Source: Magicicada septendecula (taxonomy: Eukaryota > Arthropoda > Insecta > Hemiptera > Cicadidae). From it: a stretch of 64,000 bases of DNA. Positions 8,311-21,626 of the stretch are shown here, in pieces (position 1 is the first letter of the stretch; each line of letters begins with the position of its first letter). A program made the translations under genes and the position numbers. The notes beneath the pieces were generated by a model. That model did no database searches. It was not told where the DNA came from and worked only from the letters and a program-made list of their open reading frames with translations. The stretch covers positions 558,001 through 622,000 of the forward strand of contig JAWRYS010000710.1 of NCBI GenBank assembly GCA_034769895.1, written 5' to 3'.

Positions 8311-11300
8311 TGTAAGAAAACCCTGTATGCGGTCTTTACAAAAAAAGATAATAGAGAAAAAATTTTATTTTCAAAAAAATAAAATTTTCAAAAAAAAAAT
8401 TTTGTTTATGTTTTAATCAATGTCTGTAATTGTGAAATAATCCTGTTTTAATGTTCTGTTAAAAATTTTAATAATTAAGAAGTTATTTATTAATTATTGA
8501 GCACTTCTGGAAGATCTGAACCAAGTCTGGAGTTAATCAGATTAACTCCGGTCAGCAATCGATTTGCGATGTTTAGTGCTGGTCCAATATCTCACTGTTA
8601 ATTAATATTTTCTTCTTCTTGAAGTCTTGTTACATTAATAAATAAACCTTAAATTAGCATGTGAAATAATAATAGATACAAACAATTGAAATAAATGGAT
8701 TTATTAACAAATTTTCGTAAATAATCGATTTTTAATCGATTGGGAGCAATTATCGACTCCGTCTCAGGGAATAATCGATTCGTTCATACAGTGGAAAAAA
8801 TTATTACAAGTATTATATAAAAAAGGTTCTTGGAGCGATTATATTAATAGTCAGAGAAGGGTAATGAGAAAGTATAACATTAACAATTAAAGTAGTTCCA
8901 TAATTATCATCTAACAATATTTAAATAATTCTGATATAATGTTTAAAAAAGTTGAATCGTCAAACAATGTGTAGCTTCTGACGTCACTCGATGAGGAAGG
9001 CACAGAATCGTATTTTTCAAAGATGGCCGCTCCTAGGTATGGCGAGGTTATTGGTAATGTCGTCGTGTTAAAATCTCACAGCAAAATTACCTTCATAAAT
9101 GTTTGAAATGTCCCCGCACTGGTGTAATCTGTCTAATAGGTTGTTTGGTGTGTTCTGAAGAAGTGTTCCGTGTATACTTGTGTTAATTATGTTATTTGAT
9201 TTGTGTTCACTTCTGTGGGTTAACTATTCAAAAAGTTAACACAGCAAAATTACCTTCATAAATGTTTGAAATGTCCCCGCACTGGTGTAATCTGTCTAAT
9301 AGGTTGTTTGGTGTGTTCTGAAGAAGTGTTCCGTGTATACTTGTGTTAATTATGTTATTTGATTTGTGTTCACTTCTGTGGGTTAACTATTCAAAAAGTG
9401 GTTATGATTTGTAGCGTTAGTTATCACAGATATATATTGTTTTACTGTTTTAAATCACTAGTATAATGAAGTTTGGTGTTAGTTTTCACTATTGTCGCTA
9501 AAGTTTCTGTAGGTTTAGTTAGAAAAGTGTTTAATTTATTTAACTCTCGTTACACTGATATTAGAAGGTAACCGTAGTACCATTTTCTACACGGTTTTAA
9601 GGAACGTTATATTACACAACTATTCAGCTTGATATTCAACAAAAGACTAAACTAACTTCCTTCATGTTAGTCAAAATCTGGCCCAGTTAATCTTTGAAAA
9701 AGTATTGTTAAAATATTTTGATTTCCCATACACATGATACAAAATTACATTATATATGGAATTTATTTATTTTATTCATCACTTTCATGAATTATGAACC
9801 TTATCAGTGGTTTAATCATCTCATTCCTTTTAAATTGATACATTATAGTCCATATCTGTTGACATTTTGTGGAAATTACCAAATTTCTCTCTTTTTGGAA
9901 ATTTAGGCTCAAAAATTGGTTTCCGCCTTCATATAATTTTTCTGCCATTTTAATTGTTATTAATACGATTATAATAAATTTTAATTAGTCATATTTCTCT
10001 TCCTTTCCTTAAATACATATAAATTGAACCTTTGAACTGGTTTTTTATGTTAATCTCTGAATTTGACATTGCTCTTTAAAATTAATTAATTTATATATTT
10101 TGAAAATTTACAATATTTTAAGGTATATTTCCTTATTATCACTTTAACTCATAGGATCATTCACAGTAGTGGTTAACTGATTTACCTTACCTAAATCTTG
10201 CTAGTTTACAGGAATTATAAGTGAATTAAATGGTTTATATGGCTTCTGTGAATTCACCACATGGCCTAGAGTTTAGAATTTTACATTTCTGTCTTTCTCA
10301 AATAAATTTAATCCTACTCCTCCTCTGACTTTACATAGTTATTATTACATGAAAATAAAACGTTTTACAAACCCATTGTGAGGTGTAGTATTTGATTAAT
10401 ACTACTATTATATAAAAAATAATAATGAACATCATTCAGCATTCTAAGATTGAACATATTGCTGACATGGTTTGAAAACATACATTTAACTCTTTTTGAA
10501 TTAATACAGCATACCTACTGAAACATTATTAATGGTATGCATGCTGTTATTTGGCAAACATAATTCATTTTAAACACATATAAATCTTATTTACTAAAAA
10601 TTCTTATAAACCTATTGAGTTCATGGCTGTGAACAAATAGCCATTTTAAACAATTTAAACCTATGAATATAAATTAATGCCAGTCCTTTCTGGTCTAAAC
10701 CATTATTATCTATTATCCCCTTCATCAGTAAACATGTCCACCCATACTCTAGTTATTATCATTTTTACAAATGGCTTGTAATAACAGAGTTACATTGAAA
10801 TAATAAAATATTGGAAATCTTCCATTTTATTATTTTATGATGATGTGTATTATTGAATATAAAAGTTGTTATATAGCATATTGATAAGTTATAGTATCAC
10901 CAACTTTAAGTTTATTGTATTTCCAAAAACACTTGCACAAGTTCACTTTCACTGGTGGTTCTGATATTTTGAGTCTTATTATCTCAGACCAGACCTTTAG
11001 TAATCCTGGACTGTTAAGACTTGTTTATTTTCTTTATCACACAATAGCTTTAGTTGGTTCACTTCTTATTATACTAGACAACACTTTTGATTTCTTAATA
11101 ATTACATTTTTATAGGATTTTGGGATGTTATACTTTCTTTTTAATTGTCTCTATGGGTTTGGGGTTGATGGTATTTAATAATAGGTTTTATAACGGTGTT
11201 TCTTTCATACTATTTCTTCCTCTCTTCTTGTCTTTCTTCTTATCTTCTTTCTTGTCTTTCTTCTGGTCTTCCTTCTTCTTGTCTTCTTGTCTTCATTCTT

Positions 11301-14300
11301 CACTCTTGGGTAAACCAAGGTACTTCGTGTTATCTCGACTGATGTTTAGTTTGGAGTATCGAAGTTATTTACTGATACTGACTTTGCTCTTCGCTAAAGG
11401 TTTCAGGGTATTGTTTACTTCCTGATCACAAATTTTATTCTTCCTTCTTCTTGTCTTTGGGGTATTTTGGTGTTTCACCACTCTCAAACTGATTCTCTCT
11501 TCATGATATTGTGTAATCTAATTTGTTTACTGCTCCTAGCTTCCTGGGTAAATTCCTGATTTTATAATATGAGTTGCTTTCATTAATTTCTTTGATTTTT
11601 AACAGTGGTTTTTATATAATGTAATGAGAATTTTTATTTTATTGTTGTTTATTCCTTTGATTTCATTCAATTTCATTCGATTTTATATTAACATATGTGG
11701 TGTAATTAATTTTTATTATTTTATATGAATTAATAAATAGTGGATTTTCTGTCACGCTACAGAATGCCCTTCTCCAGAAGTAATTTTTTCAGACTATACT
11801 TGCTTTGTCTGAAACAATTGCTTATGATAATTATTGTAGTTTTGTTATTATTCTTGACTTCCTTCCATTTTAAAAATTCTCCTATTTATATTTCAGCTTA
11901 TATCCTTCTCATTCTCACTTGATCTTCCTTGATAGTAATAGTCATCTGAGTTTCATATTTATTATTTCATTTTCATATTTCTTCTTAGTATTTTCTCCTT
12001 GGGATATTTCCTCCCTATCGTTCCCTACTTTGTGAGTTGGTTCAGTTCAGAGAGGCACTGTACACTACTTCCTCTGCTGTCCAATACTTCACACATATTT
12101 GAGTACAGAGGCAAATCATCTCTGCTCAAAAAACATATTAATACTGCTGGAATTATCTACAGACAGATTAAAAAAAATTATTCAGAATAGTACACATTTG
12201 TTACTATTAAAAAAAAATATCTTTGGGATACTTCACTTATTACTTATTATATTTCTCAGAGATTTTAATATTCCTATCTCAGTTGTTCTTCTGACTCTTT
12301 AACTTGATGTTTCATTCATTTGATATTATGGTAGGAAGCTCTTCTATTATTACATTCTTCAACTTTCCTTATCATATAAAGCTTTTGGTTATAAATTCTT
12401 TATTACCTTCTGGTTTTTTTATTATTATCTGCATTGTTTATAGTAGCATATCTTTATGACATTTTTATTTTATTGCTCTGTTTTTATTATTTCCACTTGT
12501 TCTATTTTTTAGAACTTTTTATAACTGTCATTATCACAATTGACATTTAATTCATAAATCATTTTATATTACTTCGTTTAATTACATATATCTTTGATAT
12601 TATTCTCACATTATTCCTGTCATGGTTATTATCCTTTCGAATGAATGTTTTTTATTAATTTTATAATGAGGTCATAATTTCTCCTCATACCACTTCAAAG
12701 TTTTATTATCTCATAATTCCACATAAGTTTTTGTATTTTATTATATTCAATCACTCAAATCGTATCACACGGTTTATTTCCTTTCGTATCCCTTTATGGA
12801 AAGTTTTTCACACTTTATATTGAGATTAGACATGATCATATTTCTCCAGAATTATTTGTTTTAATTCTAAAGTCTGTTTCCTTTATTCATCTCATTATGA
12901 TCCTTTATAAACATAGTAAATATATTTTATGCTTACCATAAATATGGTATTAAATCTTTTCTGTTTATTTCACCCAAGTGTTTTATTAATAATTGGTCGG
13001 TAAGTAGTACTTACTCTTGGTTTGGAAACTTGATTTATACACAATTCAAAATTCATTCTTCTTATATTATTCCATAAAGTTTTCTCAAATAATTTGTATG
13101 TAAGGTGGGCTTGCTTTCTTTTTAAATTTAGTTGTTTTCAAATCAGAATTCCTTTAATATTTCTGCAAAATGGTTTTTCTCAAATACTTGGTTAGTAATG
13201 TGGTCTTACATTGTTTTAAAATTTGGATGAGTCAAAATTCTTCTTTTATATTCTTGTCATAAAGTTTTTCAAATTTTTAGTTAGTAATGTGATCTTACAC
13301 TTGTTTGGAATTTATTTGAATTATTTCATTCTATTCCTTTTATCCTTCTATAAAGTTTTCTTCAAATGCTTGGTATGTAAGGTGATCTTACAATTGTTTT
13401 GGAATTTGGATTATTTCTAAATTCTGTTTTATATTATTTCTACAAGATTTCTCTCAAATAATTAGTATGTAAGGTGTTCTTACTTTTGTTTTAGAATTTT
13501 GTCGATTTATAAATTCTTTTTCTTCTCTTTCCAAAATGTTTCTTTTAAATAATTGTATGTAATTTGGTATTACATTATTTTTAGAATTTTGAAGGTTTTT
13601 ATTCATAAAATTTCTTTATGGATGCCTGGTTAAAGACACCCTTAACTTTATTGGAACCCATCTCCTTAATTTTGTTATTGAAGTTATTGGTGGGATTACT
13701 GTTATCCTCTTCCAATAACTCATGTCGGATGTCCTTTAGGTAGTTGCACCCGATGACTGTGATACGATTATTATTATTTATATTATTACACTCATTATTA
13801 AGATACCCAGTATTTAGGAGCAGTAACGGGTTCTGGCGATTTATTACTGCCTGTGCCCGTTTAAAGGCTCGACATCGTTGTTCCTTTGTGCCATACTAGT
13901 TGAAGCATCATTTGGGATGCTTAGAGTGGGCCCCTGTCGATCTGTCCTATGGTCTTCCAGTCGTTCGTGGTTAGACCTCCGTTCAGCATCGTCTAAACTA
14001 GTACTCCTTCTCGTCGGATAGTACCTTGGTTGGTCCCGTTCTAGGCTCCTCCGCCTGTCTTCATATCCTGTCTTCGATTGTTGTTGTATCTTCGCTGTCG
14101 ATCATCTGTGGCTCGTATGAAATTCACTTGTGGGCGGGGAAACCTATTATTAACGGGATTACCATTATTTGGACCCGCACGATTATTATTATTATGGTAA
14201 CGATCATTACCATAATTGGGGCTTCTCTGACTATTTTGGTTATGAGGGTAGGGATTTCTGTTACCCTGATAACCATTAGAGGGTCGACTTGGGTTCACAT

Positions 14301-16077
14301 GGTTTGGACCTGTATTATTATTATTATTTTGATTAGTAGTGCTAAAGTTATGATTATTGTTAAAACTTTTATTCTACGGGTATGCCCGGCCTCCTTGGTA
14401 CCCAGTGTTGGTGTTGTTCGTACCCTGGTTGTTGTTCGGATACGTCCTTGGTTCGGGCCCATCATTTCTTCTCCGGCTCTGTCGGTAGTAGTCTTCGTTT
14501 TCGTAGTTTTCGAGGAGTTCTGTCATTGCCTGGATCGTTTTTATTTGGCTGCCTCTCCTCGCACGTATTACCTCTTCGTCATCATGGTATGACAACTTAT
14601 TTATTAGGCACTCCTCAGGTATGGCCGGTTCTAAATGCTTGGCCATACATACCTTGCCGAGGAAATAAGCTATCATAGAACTACCGACTTGTGGTTTGTA
14701 GTGGCCGTGGCATATATTATCTCTTATCAAGTTTTGAGTCGTCTCCGACCAGTACTTGGCCTTGAAGAGGCTCTTAAATTGCTGATAACTTTCGATGTCA
14801 CTCCGGTTGGCCATCCACCAATGGTCATTCACCTCCCGAAACGACTCGTCTAGGATTTCCCGGTTCTGGACCCATCGGTTCCCTCTGTGTTTTTCTAGGT
14901 ATTCCTCTATGCGTGCCAAGAACTCCATAGGCTTCCGTTTATATTGCCGGAAATTAAGCCACTCTCTGTTTTCGGAAATTGGGAAATGATTGTAACCAGT
15001 TGGTCTGTTCCTTATCAATTCAATCTCCTCCTGGCTCTGACGCACTTGTCCTGTGATGTTCGTCATAGCGGCTTCCACGCCGTCGCATCTTTCGGTTACA
15101 TGTGTCCGCACTTTATTCATTTCTTCCAGGGCAAATTTCTTGTTTTCTTCCAGTTTCGTTTCCTGTTGTTCCTTGACATGTGTAATCTCTTTATGTATTA
15201 CCTCCCGGACTTCCAGCACTTCGTTTTCGGTCTGACGACATCTTTCGTCTACTTCCCTGATCTGCTGGTTAACAACCACGACTTCCTGTTCTAACTTCTT
15301 TACGATGGATTTCTTCGTCTCTGTTATCCTTTTATTTAACTCTTCTTTTGCCAACTCTATTCTCTTCTCTACCTTATTCATGCTTTCCTGGTTAACTTCC
15401 CTCAGTTCTTCTCTTAACCTTTGATTATTCTCGTCCATTTTCTCCTCCATTTTCTGATTATTTTCCTCCAACTTTTCCCTCAGTTGCAGATTGTCGCTTT
15501 CCATTTTCCTACTTGTTTCCTCCATTTTTTCTTCTATCTTCTTACTCAAATTTTTACTGGTTTCTTCAATCCTTTTGTTGGTATTTTCTATGCTTTTATT
15601 TATTCCACCCAAATCTTCCTTCAAGGACTGCTTATCTTCCTTCCTTTCCTTACTTGATTCTTCCATTTTATTATTAATGGAATCCATTTTCTTACTCAAG
15701 GATTGGTTGTCCCTTTTCAGGTCTTCCATCTTCTTACTGGTTTCTTCCATTTTCTCCATCATCTGCCTGAGCATTCCTTGTGTTGTCATGTTCTCTGTTT
15801 GTGAAGGTTTCTCCTTCTCTGGGACATTGACTTCCCCTGTCTGCGTTGTTACTTCAGGTTGTTCCTCTGGTGGTACGGGTTGTTTCGGTTCCCCCTGGGC
15901 CACTAACACTTCTGGATCTTCAACGGGTGTTGCCTCCTTATCCCCCATGTCAATTTTTTTTTACGGCCTCTGCCGCCCTCTTTTTCGAAGTAGCTCGTCT
16001 TTGCATTTTTCTTCTGTTTCTATTAATGATTCGCTGCCAGGCTTATCTTATCAAGCCCTCTAAGTTGGACGCCACTT
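8311..16077 (-). repeat. Tandem unit R2, 7767 bp, subtype A
   Basis: Complete repeat unit, nearly identical to R1 along its whole length, with the same gag nonsense codon and 10-bp deletion. The differences are scattered single bases, for example a Q/L change in the coiled coil and T/I near the gag N-terminus. The duplicated 163-bp segment is present. Confidence 0.95.
13844..15948 (-). pseudogene. gag: gag copy 2, same nonsense codon and frameshift as copy 1
   Basis: Carries the Gln525-to-TAG change (14374-14376) and the 10-bp deletion (near 14068) exactly as in copy 1, with a few private substitutions in the coiled coil. Two independent lesions in two neighbouring units show that the unit was copied after it was broken. 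The remaining 524-codon frame contains the coiled coil and the capsid-like core. Confidence 0.85.
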
Positions 16078-19000
16078 TGTAAGAAAACCCTGTATGCGGT
16101 CTTTACAAAAAAAGATAATAGAGAAAAAATTTTATTTTCAAAAAAATAAAATTTTCAAAAAAAAAATTTTGTTTATGTTTTAATCAATGTCTGTAATTGT
16201 GAAATAATCCTGTTTTAATGTTCTGTTAAAAATTTTAATAATTAAGAAGTTATTTATTAATTATTGAGCACTTCTGGAAGATCTGAACCAAGTCTGGAGT
16301 TAATCAGATTAACTCCGGTCAGCAATCGATTTGTGATGTTTAGTGCTGGTCCAATATCTCACTGTTAATTAATATTTTCTTCTTCTTGAAGTCTTGTTAC
16401 ATTAATAAATAAACCTTAAATTAGCATGTGAAATAATAATAGATACAAACAATTGAAATAAATGGATTTATTAACAAATTTTCGTAAATAATCGATTTTT
16501 AATCGATTGGGAGCAATTATCGACTCCGTCTCAGGGAATAATCGATTCGTTCATACAGTGGAAAAAATTATTACAAGTATTATATAAAAAAGGTTCTTGG
16601 AGCGATTATATTAATAGTCAGAGAAGGGTAATGAGAAAGTATAACATTAACAATTAAAGTAGTTCCATAATTATCATCTAACAATATTTAAATAATTCTG
16701 ATATAATGTTTAAAAAAGTTGAATCGTCAAACAATGTGTAGCTTCTGACGTCACTCGATGAGGAAGGCACAGAATCGTATTTTTCAAAGATGGCCGCTCC
16801 TAGGTATGGCGAGGTTATTGGTAATGTCGTCGTGTTAAAATCTCACAGCAAAATTACCTTCATAAATGTTTGAAATGTCCCCGCACTGGTGTAATCTGTC
16901 TAATAGGTTGTTTGGTGTGTTCTGAAGAAGTGTTCCGTGTATACTTGTGTTAATTATGTTATTTGATTTGTGTTCACTTCTGTGGGTTAACTATTCAAAA
17001 AGTTAACACAGCAAAATTACCTTCATAAATGTTTGAAATGTCCCCGCACTGGTGTAATCTGTCTAATAGGTTGTTTGGTGTGTTCTGAAGAAGTGTTCCG
17101 TGTATACTTGTGTTAATTATGTTATTTGATTTGTGTTCACTTCTGTGGGTTAACTATTCAAAAAGTGGTTATGATTTGTAGCATTAGTTATCACAGATAT
17201 ATATTGTTTTACTGTTTTAAATCACTAGTATAATGAAGTTTGGTGTTAGTTTTCACTATTGTCGCTAAAGTTTCTGTAGGTTTAGTTAGAAAAGTGTTTA
17301 ATTTATTTAACTCTCGTTACACTGATATTAGAAGGTAACCGTAGTACCATTTTCTACACGGTTTTAAGGAACGTTATATTACACAACTATTCAGCTTGAT
17401 ATTCAACAAAAGACTAAACTAACTTCCTTCATGTTAGTCAAAATCTGGCCCAGTTAATCTTTGAAAAAGTATTGTTAAAATATTTTGATTTCCCATACAC
17501 ATGATACAAAATTACATTATATATGGAATTTATTTATTTTATTCATCACTTTCATGAATTATGAACCTTATCAGTGGTTTAATCATCTCATTCCTTTTAA
17601 ATTGATACATTATAGTCCATATCTGTTGACATTTTGTGGAAATTACCAAATTTCTCTCTTTTTGGAAATTTAGGCTCAAAAATTGGTTTCCGCCTTCATA
17701 TAATTTTTCTGCCATTTTAATTGTTATTAATACGATTATAATAAATTTTAATTAGTCATATTTCTCTTCCTTTCCTTAAATACATATAAATTGAACCTTT
17801 GAACTGGTTTTTTATGTTAATCTCTGAATTTGACATTGCTCTTTAAAATTAATTAATTTATATATTTTGAAAATTTACAATATTTTAAGGTATATTTCCT
17901 TATTATCACTTTAACTCATAGGATCATTCACAGTAGTGGTTAACTGATTTACCTTACCTAAATCTTGCTAGTTTACAGGAATTATAAGTGAATTAAATGG
18001 TTTATATGGCTTCTGTGAATTCACCACATGGCCTAGAGTTTAGAATTTTACATTTCTGTCTTTCTCAAATAAATTTAATCCTACTCCTCCTCTGACTTTA
18101 CATAGTTATTATTACATGAAAATAAAACGTTTTACAAACCCATTGTGAGGTGTAGTATTTGATTAATACTACTATTATATAAAAAATAATAATGAACATC
18201 ATTCAGCATTCTAAGATTGAACATATTGCTGACATGGTTTGAAAACATACATTTAACTCTTTTTGAATTAATACAGCATACCTACTGAAACATTATTAAT
18301 GGTATGCATGCTGTTATTTGGCAAACATAATTCATTTTAAACACATATAAATCTTATTTACTAAAAATTCTTATAAACCTATTGAGTTCATGGCTGTGAA
18401 CAAATAGCCATTTTAAACAATTTAAACCTATGAATATAAATTAATGCCAGTCCTTTCTGGTCTAAACCATTATTATCTATTATCCCCTTCATCAGTAAAC
18501 ATGTCCACCCATACTCTAGTTATTATCATTTTTACAAATGGCTTGTAATAACAGAGTTACATTGAAATAATAAAATATTGGAAATCTTCCATTTTATTAT
18601 TTTATGATGATGTGTATTATTGAATATAAAAGTTGTTATATAGCATATTGATAAGTTATAGTATCACCAACTTTAAGTTTATTGTATTTCCAAAAACACT
18701 TGCACAAGTTCACTTTCACTGGTGGTTCTGATATTTTGAGTCTTATTATCTCAGACCAGACCTTTAGTAATCCTGGACTGTTAAGACTTGTTTATTTTCT
18801 TTATCACACAATAGCTTTAGTTGGTTCACTTCTTATTATACTAGACAACACTTTTGATTTCTTAATAATTACATTTTTATAGGATTTTGGGATGTTATAC
18901 TTTCTTTTTAATTGTCTCTATGGGTTTGGGGTTGATGGTATTTAATAATAGGTTTTATAACGGTGTTTCTTTCATACTATTTCTTCCTCTCTTCTTGTCT

Positions 19001-21365
19001 TTCTTCTTATCTTCTTTCTTGTCTTTCTTCTGGTATTCCTTCTTCTTGTCTTCTTGTCTTCATTCTTCACTCTTGGGTAAACCAAGGTACTTCGTGTTAT
19101 CTCGACTGATGTTTAGTTTGGAGTATCGAAGTTATTTACTGATACTGACTTTGCTCTTCGCTAAAGGTTTCAGGGTATTGTTTACTTCCTGATCACAAAT
19201 TTTATTCTTCCTTCTTCTTGTCTTTGGGGTATTTTGGTGTTTCACCACTCTCAAACTGATTCTCTCTTCATGATATTGTGTAATCTAATTTGTTTACTGC
19301 TCCTAGCTTCCTGGGTAAATTCCTGATTTTATAATATGAGTTGCTTTCATTAATTTCTTTGATTTTTAACAGTGGTTTTTATATAATGTAATGAGAATTT
19401 TTATTTTATTGTTGTTTATTCCTTTGATTTCATTCAATTTCATTCGATTTTATATTAACATATGTGGTGTAATTAATTTTTATTATTTTATATGAATTAA
19501 TAAATAGTGGATTTTCTGTCACGCTACAGAATGCCCTTCTCCAGAAGTAATTTTTTCAGACTATACTTGCTTTGTCTGAAACAATTGCTTATGATAATTA
19601 TTGTAGTTTTGTTATTATTCTTGACTTCCTTCCATTTTAAAAATTCTCCTATTTATATTTCAGCTTATATCCTTCTCATTCTCACTTGATCTTCCTTGAT
19701 AGTAATAGTCATCTGAGTTTCATATTTATTATTTCATTTTCATATTTCTTCTTAGTATTTTCTCCTTGGGATATTTCCTCCCTATCGTTCCCTACTTTGT
19801 GAGTTGGTTCAGTTCAGAGAGGCACTGTACACTACTTCCTCTGCTGTCCAATACTTCACACATATTTGAGTACAGAGGCAAATCATCTCTGCTCAAAAAA
19901 CATATTAATACTGCTGGAATTATCTACAGACAGATTAAAAAAAATTATTCAGAATAGTACACATTTGTTACTATTAAAAAAAAATATCTTTGGGATACTT
20001 CACTTATTACTTATTATATTTCTCAGAGATTTTAATATTCCTATCTCAGTTGTTCTTCTGACTCTTTAACTTGATGTTTCATTCATTTGATATTATGGTA
20101 GGAAGCTCTTCTATTATTACATTCTTCAACTTTCCTTATCATATAAAGCTTTTGGTTATAAATTCTTTATTACCTTCTGGTTTTTTTATTATTATCTGCA
20201 TTGTTTATAGTAGCATATCTTTATGACATTTTTATTTTATTGCTCTGTTTTTATTATTTCCACTTGTTCTATTTTTTAGAACTTTTTATAACTGTCATTA
20301 TCACAATTGACATTTAATTCATAAATCATTTTATATTACTTCGTTTAATTACATATATCTTTGATATTATTCTCACATTATTCCTGTCATGGTTATTATC
20401 CTTTCGAATGAATGTTTTTTATTAATTTTATAATGAGGTCATAATTTCTCCTCATACCACTTCAAAGTTTTATTATCTCATAATTCCACATAAGTTTTTG
20501 TATTTTATTATATTCAATCACTCAAATCGTATCACACGGTTTATTTCCTTTCGTATCCCTTTATGGAAAGTTTTTCACACTTTATATTGAGATTAGACAT
20601 GATCATATTTCTCCAGAATTATTTGTTTTAATTCTAAAGTCTGTTTCCTTTATTCATCTCATTATGATCCTTTATAAACATAGTAAATATATTTTATGCT
20701 TACCATAAATATGGTATTAAATCTTTTCTGTTTATTTCACCCAAGTGTTTTATTAATAATTGGTCGGTAAGTAGTACTTACTCTTGGTTTGGAAACTTGA
20801 TTTATACACAATTCAAAATTCATTCTTCTTATATTATTCCATAAAGTTTTCTCAAATAATTTGTATGTAAGGTGGGCTTGCTTTCTTTTTAAATTTAGTT
20901 GTTTTCAAATCAGAATTCCTTTAATATTTCTGCAAAATGGTTTTTCTCAAATACTTGGTTAGTAATGTGGTCTTACATTGTTTTAAAATTTGGATGAGTC
21001 AAAATTCTTCTTTTATATTCTTGTCATAAAGTTTTTCAAATTTTTAGTTAGTAAGGTGATCTTATACTTGTTTGGAATTTATTTGAATTATTTCATTCTA
21101 TTCCTTTTATCCTTCTATAAAGTTTTCTTCAAATGCTTGGTATGTAAGGTGATCTTACAATTGTTTTGGAATTTGGATCATTTCTAAATTCTGTTTTATA
21201 TTATTTCTACAAGATTTCTCTCAAATAATTAGTATGTAAGGTGTTCTTACTTTTGTTTTAGAATTTTGTCGATTTATAAATTCTTTTTCTTCTCTTTCCA
21301 AAATGTTTCTTTTAAATAATTGTATGTAATTTGGTATTACATTATTTTTAGAATTTTGAAGGTTT

Positions 21366-21626
21366 TTATTCATAAAATTTCTTTATGGATGCCTGGTTAA
21401 AGACACCCTTAACTTTATTGGAACCCATCTCCTTAATTTTGTTATTGAAGTTATTGGTGGGATTACTGTTATCCTCTTCCAATAACTCATGTCGGATGTC
21501 CTTTAGGTAGTTGCACCCGATGACTGTGATACGATTATTATTATTTATATTATTACACTCATTATTAAGATACCCAGTATTTAGGAGCAGTAACGGGTTC
21601 TGGCGATTTATTACTGCCTGTGCCCG
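21366..21626 (-). CDS. Short -1 frame after gag (possible protease relic)
   Basis: Continuing in the -1 frame from the slippery site gives 86 codons ending in TAA at 21366-21368. The beginning LLLLNTG resembles the LLxDTG active-site segment of retroviral-type aspartic proteases with Asp replaced by Asn, and ITVIGCNYL loosely recalls the later IIGRxLL segment. The spacing is too short for a complete protease, so this would be at best a shrunken, catalytically dead relic; no reverse transcriptase or integrase follows. Even where gag is broken, the frame is free of indels in every complete unit: 5832-6092, 13599-13859, 29142-29402, 36917-37177, 45182-45442, 52512-52772 and 59841-60101. The C-terminal part overlaps the last monomer of the ~92-bp repeat. 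Confidence 0.45.
   Translation of the reverse strand, partial: RAQAVINRQNPLLLLNTGYLNNECNNINNNNRITVIGCNYLKDIRHELLEEDNSNPTNNFNNKIKEMGSNKVKGVFNQASIKKFYE
21586..21618 (-). promoter_or_regulatory. Predicted frameshift-stimulating hairpin or pseudoknot
   Basis: Coding-strand GGCAGTAA (21611-21618) can pair with TTACTGCT (21586-21593), giving seven Watson-Crick pairs plus one G-U pair around a 17-nt loop. It starts seven nucleotides after the heptamer, the usual spacing. The loop contains CCCG, which could pair with CGGG at the heptamer edge to form an H-type pseudoknot. The gag stop codon lies inside the stem. The equivalent in R1 is 6052-6084. Confidence 0.55.
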
